Source: Prosthecodimorpha staleyi (GTDB lineage Bacteria > Pseudomonadota > Alphaproteobacteria > Rhizobiales > Ancalomicrobiaceae). From it: a DNA stretch of 64,000 nucleotides. The stretch lies in contig NZ_JAHHZF010000012.1 of the NCBI RefSeq assembly GCF_018729455.1, positions 179,649 through 243,648 of the forward strand, written 5' to 3'. Made by a program: the position numbers and the translations under genes. Of this stretch, positions 10,462 to 17,453 are shown in pieces. The notes beneath the pieces were generated by a model, which searched no databases, had not been told where the DNA came from, and was given only the letters and a program-made list of their open reading frames with translations. Numbering within the stretch: the first letter of the stretch is position 1; every line of letters starts with the position of its first letter.

Positions 10462-10521
10462 GTGCCACGGCTCAAATATCTGCCGTCGGCGAAGACAGCA
10501 GTCCGACACGATTCGCAGTAA
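10462..10521 (+). pseudogene. truncated parE toxin remnant
   Basis: A GTG two bases after the parD stop opens a 19-codon frame, MPRLKYLPSAKTAVRHDSQ, then TAA. The first ~11 residues match the usual ParE N-terminus, and position and spacing are those of a parDE operon. After that point the sequence loses similarity and turns AT-rich, so the toxin gene has been replaced or deleted. Too short to be sure, but position and first residues agree. Confidence 0.55.
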
Positions 10522-10566
10522 AAAACCAGAATCAAGAATATAAGTATCTATGATTGACGTCAACCG

Positions 10567-10761
10567 CTATGGGTTATTCTGCCTTCGCATTCTTGCGATG
10601 ATTTCATTCCAATATCGTATAAGTACAAAATGCTCTTGCCGCGTGACCCAAATGATATTGTTTTCGCTGACCGGATCACCTCCCAAAATCAAGGGTGTGA
10701 TGTGATGCCTGATCTTGCTGAATCGATCGGTTGATCGCCCGTTCGTTGCGCTCCCGCTCAT
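10567..10761 (-). CDS. HNH-nuclease-like mini-protein
   Basis: This 64-residue protein has the core of an HNH/treble-clef nuclease: RHHITPLILGGDP, then a NN pair, then an H followed eight residues later by YWN. The pattern H-H...N...H with a G-G-x-P turn is typical of C-terminal toxin domains of polymorphic and contact-dependent toxins. It lacks any delivery domain. Its ATG overlaps the TGA of the upstream SUKH gene (ATGA at 10758-10761), so the two are translationally coupled. It may be the tip of a degraded toxin or a small stand-alone nuclease. Coding composition is more AT-rich than the surroundings. Confidence 0.6.
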   Translation of the reverse strand: MSGSATNGRSTDRFSKIRHHITPLILGGDPVSENNIIWVTRQEHFVLIRYWNEIIARMRRQNNP

Positions 10762-11168
10762 TGGTCACTCGAAATGTTTGACAGAAAAGCTCCGAACGTG
10801 TCTCCCAGGTGTTCGATCATATCAAGAGCCATTCCGATCAAGGGAATGCGAACGAAGCGCACGACGGGTTCGCGGAAGTCGAAGCCGTAGCCATCGTTGC
10901 CGCCGTTCGTTCCGAACAACAGGATTCCCGGCGCGTAGATGTGGCTTTCGCATTCGCTATTGAACTGTCTGAGTTCGTCGATGCGCCAGAAATCGACATA
11001 GGCATCGCCGACAAAGCCCATGCCACCATTGGATTGCCGAACGAAATCCAGATACTCGCCCGGCAGTGCAATGCCCAACCTGGATTGTTCGATTTCAACG
11101 ACATCCGACGTCGCGCCGGGATTTCCGTGCCAGTTCCGGAACCACTGGGAGAGGTCGACCATATCCAT
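10758..11168 (-). CDS. SUKH (SMI1/KNR4) family immunity protein
   Basis: This 136-residue protein has the SUKH-family signature: an E-x-x-L-G-x-x-LP-x-EY-x-DF-x-x-x-x-N-G-G segment near residues 30-55, then FW(R)I-D-E-L and an IYAPGILLFGTNGGNDGYGFD segment. SUKH proteins neutralise nuclease and other toxins of contact-dependent and polymorphic toxin systems in the cytoplasm. The ATG at 11168 was preferred to a GTG at 11201 because AAGGCGG precedes it. The downstream overlapping HNH mini-gene is the plausible partner, though toxin after immunity is the reverse of the usual order. The 5' end lies ~40 bp from repeat copy 2. Confidence 0.82.
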   Translation of the reverse strand: MDMVDLSQWFRNWHGNPGATSDVVEIEQSRLGIALPGEYLDFVRQSNGGMGFVGDAYVDFWRIDELRQFNSECESHIYAPGILLFGTNGGNDGYGFDFREPVVRFVRIPLIGMALDMIEHLGDTFGAFLSNISSDQ

Positions 11169-11210
11169 CCCGCCTTGCGTTGGTCCGGCGGATTCGACCA
11201 CAAGGCGGCA

Positions 11211-11254
11211 TCGATTTGAAGCGAGGACTTGCGCCGCCGCCGCGCTATCCCTTC
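11211..11254 (+). repeat. 44-bp direct repeat, copy 2 (hydroxylase 3' end)
   Basis: Identical to 9926-9969. The copy overlaps the last three codons and stop of the hydroxylase gene (minus strand) and its 3' flank, so it marks the boundary between that gene and the parD/HNH/SUKH islet. Three-prime ends of genes are common targets for site-specific integration. Confidence 0.85.
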
Positions 11255-12387
11255 CGGAACGGGTAGAGGAACTGGGCCCAGTAGCCCTTGGGCACGGGGT
11301 GGCCGGAAATGCCGTAGCCTTCGGGCCAGCGGTTTTCGGGCATGTGGTGGGTGCCGAACAGGCGGTCGAGCAGCGGGAAGTGGATGGCGAAGTTCACGTC
11401 GATCGCCTCGCGCTCGATGCCGTGATGCCAGTGGTGGAAGCGCGGCACCACGAAGATCTCCTCCAGAACGCCGAAGCGGCCGCGGATATTGGCGTGGATG
11501 AAGGCCGAATAGATGTAGACGATCAGGAGATAGGCCTGCAGCGCGCTCTCCGAGAAGCCGAGCACGAACATCGGCAGCGCGGTCAGGCTGCGCAGGGCAA
11601 TGATCTCCAGGAAGTGCATACGCGCCGAGGCGAGCCAGTCCATCGACTTGGCCGAATGGTGGACGGCGTGGAAGCGCCACAGGAACGGCACGCGGTGGAA
11701 GGCCCGGTGCACCCAGTATTGGGCGAAATCGGTCAGCACCATGATGGCGACCACCTGGACGAGCCAGGGCAGCGCACCGACGGCGGCGCGGAAGGCCGAC
11801 CAGTCGCCGGTGACCGCGATCACCGCCTTGGACGGCGCCAGGGTCAGGAAGGTCAGCACCTGCACGAAGAGCGAGCTGACCAGATAGTAGAAGATGTCCT
11901 CGCGCCATTCCTCGCGGAACAGGACCTGTTCGGGCCGGAGCGCCAGGAAGCGTTCCAGCGGCACGAACAGGAAGCCCATGAAGAGCACGTTGAGGACGAA
12001 GAAATCGACCCCGAGGAACAGGCCGCCCGGCGTCGACGCGCTGGCCGGCTCGCCCGGCACGGCGCCCAGAATGGTCGCCGCCAGCGTCACCGTCATGCCG
12101 GCGAAGCCGAGGATCTTCTCCGGCCGCAGCACCAGGCTCAAGATCGACAGCAGATAGGCGGCGATCACCACCGCCCAGAGCACGGGGCGGAACAGCGCGT
12201 GGTCGCGCAGGAGCGAGAGTTCCGGCACGCCGAGCCAGCCGGGATGCTTCAGGACCAGCACCAGGAGCAGGCCGGTCGCCCCGGCCAGGAGTGCCAGCGT
12301 GCCGGCGATCCATCCCGTGCCGAAGCCGCGCGCCTCGCGCGGCGCCTCCAATTCGGCACGCAGCTTCATCCGGATCGCATGCAACAT
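11245..12387 (-). CDS. sterol desaturase/fatty acid hydroxylase family membrane di-iron protein
   Basis: This 380-residue multi-pass membrane protein belongs to the fatty-acid-hydroxylase superfamily, which inserts oxygen or double bonds in lipids with a di-iron centre. The histidine clusters are all visible: HRAFH, HAVHHSAKSMD, HANIRGRFG, then FHHWHHG and later GTHHMPENRWP. Roughly six to eight hydrophobic helices precede and flank them. The substrate is unknown; carotenoids, hopanoids or ornithine lipids are possible. The ATG at 12387 begins MLHAIRMK. The last codons lie inside 44-bp repeat copy 2, and a diverged duplicate of the gene tail sits 1.2 kb away near 9970-10026. Confidence 0.85.
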   Translation of the reverse strand: MLHAIRMKLRAELEAPREARGFGTGWIAGTLALLAGATGLLLVLVLKHPGWLGVPELSLLRDHALFRPVLWAVVIAAYLLSILSLVLRPEKILGFAGMTVTLAATILGAVPGEPASASTPGGLFLGVDFFVLNVLFMGFLFVPLERFLALRPEQVLFREEWREDIFYYLVSSLFVQVLTFLTLAPSKAVIAVTGDWSAFRAAVGALPWLVQVVAIMVLTDFAQYWVHRAFHRVPFLWRFHAVHHSAKSMDWLASARMHFLEIIALRSLTALPMFVLGFSESALQAYLLIVYIYSAFIHANIRGRFGVLEEIFVVPRFHHWHHGIEREAIDVNFAIHFPLLDRLFGTHHMPENRWPEGYGISGHPVPKGYWAQFLYPFRKG

Positions 12388-12553
12388 GTGGGAGCCCCCC
12401 GACCTTCGACGGGGGGCACCCTGGCACGCCCGCGTTTCGGCAGGATGTGGCCGATGTTTCAGCAAGATTTCGTCGCGATCCTTGTTGTCCGTGAGGTTCC
12501 GGGTTGCGCCAATGCCCCACGACAAGCGCGGAACGACGCGCTATAGAGCCGAC

Positions 12554-13741
12554 ATGACCATGATTACCGAGACCGCCGCCCTCGCCGATGCCTGCCGCAC
12601 CCTGGCCGGCCACCCCTATGTCGCCGTGGATACGGAATTCCTCCGCGAAACCACGTACTGGCCGAAGCTCTGCCTGGTCCAGCTGGCCGGGCCGGATCTC
12701 GCCGTGGTGGTCGATCCGCTGGCGCCCGGTCTCGACCTGTCGCCCTTTCTGGACCTGATGCGCGACGAGCGCGTCGTCAAGGTGTTCCATGCCGGCCGGC
12801 AGGACATCGAGATCGTGTTCAATCTCGGCGGCTTCATCCCGGCGCCGGTCTTCGACACGCAGGTCGCCGCGATGGTCTGCGGCTTCGGCGATTCGATCTC
12901 CTACGATCAGCTGGTCAACCGCGTCAGCGGCCACCAGATCGACAAGTCGTCGCGCTTCACCGATTGGAGCCGCCGGCCGCTGTCCGAGCGCCAGCTCGAT
13001 TACGCGCTGTCCGACGTGACGCATCTGCGCGAGGTCTACCACTATCTCAGCGCCAGCCTGGCCGAGCAGGACCGGCAAGATTGGGTCGCCGAAGAGATGA
13101 AGGTGCTGACCTCGATCGGCACCTACGACCTGCGCCCAGAGGACGCCTGGGAGCGGCTCAAGATCCGCGTGAAGAAACCGGTCGAACTGGCCATTCTGAA
13201 AGAGCTTGCCGCCTGGCGCGAGCGCGAGGCGCGGGCCCGTGACGTGCCGCGCGCGCGCGTGCTCAAGGACGAGGCCATCTACGAGATCGTTGCCGAGCAG
13301 CCGGTCGAGCCGTCGCGGCTCGGCAATCTGCGCAGCCTGTCGAAGGGTTACGAGCGCTCGCGCCAGGGCGAGGAGATCGTCGCCGCCGTGAAGCGCGCGC
13401 TCGCCACCCCGCGCGACAAGCTGCCGGCGATCCCGCGCGGCAAGCCGATGCCGGACGGCTCGGGCGCGGCAGTTGACCTTCTGAAGGTGCTGCTGAAATT
13501 CGTCGCCGAGACCCACGGCGTGGCCGCCAAGGTGATCGCCACGGTGGACGATCTGGAAGCGATCGCGGCCGACGACAATGCCGACGTCGCGGTCCTGAAG
13601 GGGTGGCGGCGCGAAATATTCGGCAATGTCGCCTTGAAACTGAAGCGCGGCGAGATCGCGCTGTCCTTTGATGGCCGCAAGGTCATCGCGCTGGAGATCG
13701 ACGCCCGTCAGGCGACCACCAAGGGACGCCGGATCGGTTGA
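12554..13741 (+). CDS. rnd: ribonuclease D
   Basis: This 395-residue 3'-5' exoribonuclease trims tRNA and other structured RNA precursors. All DEDD-family exonuclease motifs are present: D26-T-E28-F (Exo I), FHAGRQDIEIV (Exo II) and YALSDVTHL (Exo III, Y-x-x-x-D), followed by an HRDC domain in the C-terminal half. The ATG at 12554 fits the usual RNase D start. It is divergent from the hydroxylase gene and closely followed by a small secreted protein gene. Confidence 0.95.
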   Translation: MTMITETAALADACRTLAGHPYVAVDTEFLRETTYWPKLCLVQLAGPDLAVVVDPLAPGLDLSPFLDLMRDERVVKVFHAGRQDIEIVFNLGGFIPAPVFDTQVAAMVCGFGDSISYDQLVNRVSGHQIDKSSRFTDWSRRPLSERQLDYALSDVTHLREVYHYLSASLAEQDRQDWVAEEMKVLTSIGTYDLRPEDAWERLKIRVKKPVELAILKELAAWREREARARDVPRARVLKDEAIYEIVAEQPVEPSRLGNLRSLSKGYERSRQGEEIVAAVKRALATPRDKLPAIPRGKPMPDGSGAAVDLLKVLLKFVAETHGVAAKVIATVDDLEAIAADDNADVAVLKGWRREIFGNVALKLKRGEIALSFDGRKVIALEIDARQATTKGRRIG

Positions 13742-13767
13742 CCCCGGTTCGGGAACGGAGCCGAAGC

Positions 13768-14070
13768 ATGATGCGGAGCCTGGGACTTGCTCTGGCAATG
13801 TCGGCGATGGCCGCATCCGGTGCCGCCGCGCAAGGGTCCTGCCGGTTGGTCGACCCCACCGGCTCGCCGCAGGGCACCCCAATCCCCGTTTTGGAAGGTC
13901 CCAGGTCTCAACGGATCATCGGCCACGTCCCAAATGGCCACGTCTTCCACTACGCCAGCGTAACCGACGGGCCGAAGCCTGGCTACTTTGTGCCGGCGGT
14001 GCCGGTTCACATCGGCAACGTGACGATCTTCGGCATCATCGACCCGGACTATCTGCGCTGCCCGCCATGA
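13768..14070 (+). CDS. small secreted protein, SH3-like
   Basis: This 100-residue protein has a signal peptide (MMRSLGLALAMSAMAASGAAA) and a short mature part with the look of a bacterial SH3-like beta domain (GTPIPVLEGPRSQRIIGHVPNG). Two cysteines in the mature part (SCRLV and YLRCPP) could form a disulfide in the periplasm. GGAACGGAG precedes the first of two adjacent ATG codons. It starts 26 bp after rnd. Function is unknown. Confidence 0.65.
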   Translation: MMRSLGLALAMSAMAASGAAAQGSCRLVDPTGSPQGTPIPVLEGPRSQRIIGHVPNGHVFHYASVTDGPKPGYFVPAVPVHIGNVTIFGIIDPDYLRCPP

Positions 14071-14111
14071 TATCGCCGCCGTGATGCCTCGGCCTCAACG
14101 TTGGGCTCCGT

Positions 14112-14951
14112 TCAGTTGCAGGGCTTCACGTCGATGAAGGTCAGTTCGGTCATGCGGCCGTCGAGGGCGAAATCGCCATAGTCGAGGCGCAGGCGGCGGC
14201 TGATGCCGTTCTCGTAGAGTTGGAACGACAGTTGGTATTCGGGCGTGTCCTCGCCCTTCTCCCGCTTGGCCGGATCGAAATACGAGATGGTCATCGGCCA
14301 GCGCTTGACCGCGGCCAATTCGGGCCGGTCGGCGGCCTTCTCCTCGCCGGCCTCGCCCGGGCCCTCGATCGGCTTGCCGATCACCGCCGCAGTATCGTAG
14401 ATGCGCTCGCCGCCGTCCGAGCCGTCATAGAGGCGGATCTGGTCGAAGCTCTTGCCGGCCTTGGCGGCGTCGATCAGGTCGGCCATGTGCTGGGTCGGGA
14501 AGCGAGCCTCCGCCGGCAGCGGCACCTTGCGCTCGGCGGGCCGCACGATGCTGGCGACGGATCCGGTTTCGGTCCGCTTGGCCGAGCCCTTCGATTCGTC
14601 CGTCATGGTCTGTTCGATGAAGTTCTGCGACAGGAAATCGAACAGCTTGCCGTCCGCATCCTCGAAGGACGAGGTGCGCATGTCGGTGACGCGCGACTTG
14701 CCGTCGGTATTTTCCAGGCGCGTGACCAGCCGGAACTGCGTGGCGTAGCCGTCGCAGACCGAGCCGACGAACTCGTAGACCAGCCGTCCTGTGACGCCGC
14801 CGATCTCCGACTTGTCTGTGCGCTTGGCGAGCTTCAGGTCATAGACCGCCCGATGAGACTTGAGGCCGGTGATCGTCGCGCTCGCCGCACCGGCTGGGCC
14901 AGGCGCCAGGATGACGGCCGCCGACAGGAGGATCGCGGTGGAGCGGATCAT
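14112..14951 (-). CDS. eipB: EipB-like periplasmic envelope-integrity protein (DUF1849)
   Basis: This 279-residue secreted protein matches the DUF1849 family, whose Brucella member EipB is a periplasmic beta-barrel needed for envelope integrity. A signal peptide (MIRSTAILLSAAVILAPGPAGAASA) is followed by LKSHRAVYDLKL, the usual mature start. The two conserved cysteines, SVCDGY near residue 68 and the penultimate Cys, are both present and form a disulfide in EipB. It is convergent with the preceding small gene and divergent from the RidA gene. Confidence 0.88.
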   Translation of the reverse strand: MIRSTAILLSAAVILAPGPAGAASATITGLKSHRAVYDLKLAKRTDKSEIGGVTGRLVYEFVGSVCDGYATQFRLVTRLENTDGKSRVTDMRTSSFEDADGKLFDFLSQNFIEQTMTDESKGSAKRTETGSVASIVRPAERKVPLPAEARFPTQHMADLIDAAKAGKSFDQIRLYDGSDGGERIYDTAAVIGKPIEGPGEAGEEKAADRPELAAVKRWPMTISYFDPAKREKGEDTPEYQLSFQLYENGISRRLRLDYGDFALDGRMTELTFIDVKPCN

Positions 14952-15326
14952 GGATTTCCTCGTCTGATGTCGGTCCCATCAGCACGCCAAATTCGGCGAA
15001 AACGGGACCTGCCTGGGCTCGACCGCAGCCGCCGCGGGTGGATGCGACCTTGCTATCCGGTTTTGCCCGAACCGGCCAGCGGGCGCCGCCGGGACAACCC
15101 TCATTTTGGTGTGCCCGTCTCGACAGCGATCCCGGCATGGCCCGGGCGGTCCGAGGGTCGAGGACAACGCCGCACCGGCTGGCAGCCCAGATGTCCGCCG
15201 GCCTGCGGAGGGGACGCGCAATCGGAAGCCCCTTTCCGAGTGTCCGGACTGCGCCCCGCGATGTTGCCAAGCGGGCCGATTTCGGCCATGGGAACGGCTC
15301 CATCCTCCAAGCCGGACGACAGCACC
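14952..15326. other. eipB/RidA divergent intergenic region
   Basis: No gene is seen in this 375-bp stretch. It should contain the divergent promoters of eipB (minus) and the RidA-family gene (plus); no strong motif was identified by eye. Confidence 0.4.
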
Positions 15327-15785
15327 ATGAGCCAGACCGAACAGCGCCTCGCCGAACTCGGCATCACCCTGCCGACCCCGAGCAAGCCGGCCGCCAACTA
15401 CATCCCGGCCGTGAAGACCGGCAATCTCCTGTTCGTCTCCGGCCAGATCCCGATGGGTCCGAACGGTGTGGAATATGTCGGCCAGCTCGGCGCCGATACG
15501 GATATCGACACCGGCCGCGCCGCCGCGCGCCTGTGCGCCATCAACCTGCTCGCCCAGGTCAAGGCGCATGCCGGCGATCTCGATTCCGTTCGCTGCGTCA
15601 AGCTGACCGGCTTCGTCAATTCCGCCAGCGGCTTCGGCGACCAGCCGAAGGTCGTCAACGGTGCCTCCGACCTCATCGTCGAGGTGCTCGGCGAGCGCGG
15701 TCGGCATTCGCGTTCCGCGGTCGGCGTCGCCGGCTTGCCCTTCGGCGTCGCCGTCGAAGTCGAAGGCATCTTCGAGATCGCCTGA
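15327..15785 (+). CDS. RidA family (YjgF/YER057c/UK114) protein
   Basis: This 152-residue protein belongs to the longer RidA subgroup; archetypal RidA is about 128 residues. RidA proteins hydrolyse reactive enamine/imine intermediates of amino-acid metabolism in the cytoplasm. Typical elements are GNLLFVSGQIPM near residue 32, and the C-terminal HSRSAVGVAGLPFGVAVEVEGIFE, which carries the subgroup's conserved Arg. The gene ends 14 bp before the glycerophosphodiesterase gene, so the two probably share a transcript. Confidence 0.9.
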   Translation: MSQTEQRLAELGITLPTPSKPAANYIPAVKTGNLLFVSGQIPMGPNGVEYVGQLGADTDIDTGRAAARLCAINLLAQVKAHAGDLDSVRCVKLTGFVNSASGFGDQPKVVNGASDLIVEVLGERGRHSRSAVGVAGLPFGVAVEVEGIFEIA

Positions 15786-15799
15786 CCCGGAGTGTTCCG

Positions 15800-16564
15800 A
15801 TGGATCTCGGCTTCCTCCTACGCCGCCCGGTGGCCCACCGCGGCTACCACGACATCAAGGCGGGCCGGGTCGAGAACACCCTGACGGCGGTTCGTGCCGC
15901 CGTCGAGCGCGATTTCGCCATCGAAGTCGACGTCCAACTGACCGGCGACGGGGAGGCCGTGGTTTTCCACGACTTCACCCTCGACCGGCTGACCACCGGC
16001 CAGGGCCGGCTCGACCGCAAGACGCTGGCCGAGATCAAGTCCGCGCCGTTCCGCGTCTCCGACGACCGGGTGCCGACGCTCGCCGAACTGCTCGACACCG
16101 TGGCCGGCCGGGTCGGCCTGGTCATCGAGATCAAGAGCGATTTCAACCGGCCGGCCGATTTGCGGCTGGTCCGGCGCACCGTCGCGGGTCTCAAGGGCTA
16201 TCGCGGCCCGGTCGCGGTGAAGTCCTTCGATCCCGACATGGTCGCCGAGGTCGGCCGCCTGGCGCCCGACCTGCCGCGCGGGATCGTCGCCGACGATGCC
16301 CGCGATCCCGACCACTACGGCCGGCTTGGCGCGCTGGCGCGATTCTCCCTGCGCCACCTCCTTCACATGCCGCGGACCAAACCCCATTTCATCTCCTACG
16401 GGGTCAAGTATCTGCCGGCGCTGGGACCGACTTTCGCGCGAAAAGTGATGGGAAAGCCAGTCATCACCTGGACGGTGCGCACCGAGGCCGATCGCGCCGT
16501 TGCGTCAGCCTATGCAGACCAGATAGTGTTCGAGGGCTTCGACCCGGACGCGAAGCCGCGCTAG
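15800..16564 (+). CDS. glycerophosphodiester phosphodiesterase
   Basis: This 254-residue TIM-barrel enzyme hydrolyses glycerophosphodiesters to glycerol-3-phosphate and alcohol. The GDPD signature is clear: AHRGYHDIKAGRVENT near residue 12, EVDVQLTGDGEAVVFHD, and later EIKS. No signal peptide is present, so it acts in the cytoplasm. It follows the RidA gene by 14 bp. A stem-loop (16594-16613, 8-bp stem with GGTT loop) lies 30 bp after the stop. Confidence 0.92.
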   Translation: MDLGFLLRRPVAHRGYHDIKAGRVENTLTAVRAAVERDFAIEVDVQLTGDGEAVVFHDFTLDRLTTGQGRLDRKTLAEIKSAPFRVSDDRVPTLAELLDTVAGRVGLVIEIKSDFNRPADLRLVRRTVAGLKGYRGPVAVKSFDPDMVAEVGRLAPDLPRGIVADDARDPDHYGRLGALARFSLRHLLHMPRTKPHFISYGVKYLPALGPTFARKVMGKPVITWTVRTEADRAVASAYADQIVFEGFDPDAKPR

Positions 16565-16593
16565 GCGACCAACCTCCGGGTCGGCAGTCCTGG

Positions 16594-16613
16594 CGATCAC
16601 GGGTTCGTGATCG
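16594..16613 (+). terminator. stem-loop after GDPD gene
   Basis: Perfect 8-bp inverted repeat with a 4-nt loop, within a weaker outer GGCAG/CTGCC pair. No T-run follows. Confidence 0.3.
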
Positions 16614-16732
16614 ACCTGCCATCAGATGAACGATTTCTGAACGTACCGTTCGGACTTGGTTATGAGATGGACGGCTACCGTCTGACCATCGAACGGGGGT
16701 CAGAGCCGTCCCCTGAGGGAAGGAAGAGAGCC

Positions 16733-17035
16733 ATGAATACCGCCAGCAAGTTCCTCGCCGCGGCCGTCGCGGCCGCCACCATTGCCACTGCCACGGTCGG
16801 CACCACCAGCCAGGCCCAGGCCGGCGGCGGCAACTTCATCGCCGGCCTCGTCGGCGGCGCCATCGTCGGCGGCGCTGTCGTCGCCGCGTCGCGCCCCTAC
16901 TACTACGGCCCCGGCTACTACTACGGCCCGGCCCCGGCCTATGTCGTGCCGGCCCCGGCCTATGCGCCGTCGTGCCACAAGGTCTGGGCCTACGACGCCT
17001 ACGGCAACCCCTACAAGACCAAGGTTTGCCACTGA
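16733..17035 (+). CDS. small secreted Gly/Tyr-rich protein
   Basis: This 100-residue protein has a signal peptide (MNTASKFLAAAVAAATIATATVG), a glycine-rich hydrophobic stretch (GLVGGAIVGGAVVAA), Tyr-Gly-Pro repeats, and a C-terminal disulfide-capable pair, SCHKVWAYDAYGNPYKTKVC. The last segment is common in small alphaproteobacterial exported proteins of unknown function. A purine-rich site (GGGAAGGAAGAGAG) precedes the ATG. A strong terminator follows at 17091-17125. Confidence 0.75.
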   Translation: MNTASKFLAAAVAAATIATATVGTTSQAQAGGGNFIAGLVGGAIVGGAVVAASRPYYYGPGYYYGPAPAYVVPAPAYAPSCHKVWAYDAYGNPYKTKVCH

Positions 17036-17090
17036 TTTCATTCCACGGAGAGCGGATCATCGCCCCCCGAAACGCTCTCCAGGAACGCCA

Positions 17091-17125
17091 GGCCCGGTCG
17101 CAAGACCGGGCCTGTTCGTTTTTTT
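17091..17125 (+). terminator. rho-independent terminator
   Basis: A 9-bp perfect GC-rich stem (17091-17099 with 17104-17112) closed by a GCAA tetraloop is followed by a run of seven T within 17119-17125. It ends the small Gly/Tyr-rich gene. Confidence 0.85.
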
Positions 17126-17225
17126 GGGGGCCGTTCCGGTCGCAAGGCCGGGCATCTTCTTTTCTGACGATCGCTTTGGCAACCGATCCGATCCGCGATT
17201 TCTCAGCCCTTCCGCGGCATCGGTC

Positions 17226-17282
17226 CCCCCTCATCCGCCCTTCGGGCACCTTCTCCCCCCTCCGAGGGGCGAAGGGGAAGGA
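17226..17282. repeat. intergenic palindromic element
   Basis: CCCTCATCCGCCCTTCGGGCACC followed by a second C/G palindrome (TCCCCCCTCCGAGGGGCGAAGGGG) has the look of the short mosaic palindromic repeats scattered between genes in Rhizobiales genomes. It lies between a terminator and the acyltransferase gene. Family membership is from memory of the typical sequence. Confidence 0.55.
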
Positions 17283-17453
17283 ACCGCGGGATGGAGCGCG
17301 GGAGCCTGGTCGGGATGGAGGCTTGGCGCTCATGCCGCGATGTCGGCCGCCCCGTCATCGCCGAGCCGTGAAGCGGAGCGCGCTTTTCGCGCTTGCGGGA
17401 TCGCGGCCTGGGCCTATCTACTGGGGCCGTATCGCCTTTCCGGATCCCGCCCC

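Noticed and set aside
10838..13882. Very long open frame (over 1000 codons) on the minus strand across the hydroxylase and rnd genes
   Set aside because: It is a shadow frame in high-GC DNA, antisense to rnd and out of frame with the hydroxylase; its composition is Arg/Gly/Pro-rich with no domain-like pattern. The same holds for long frames such as 3116-5185 plus and 26276-28423 plus.
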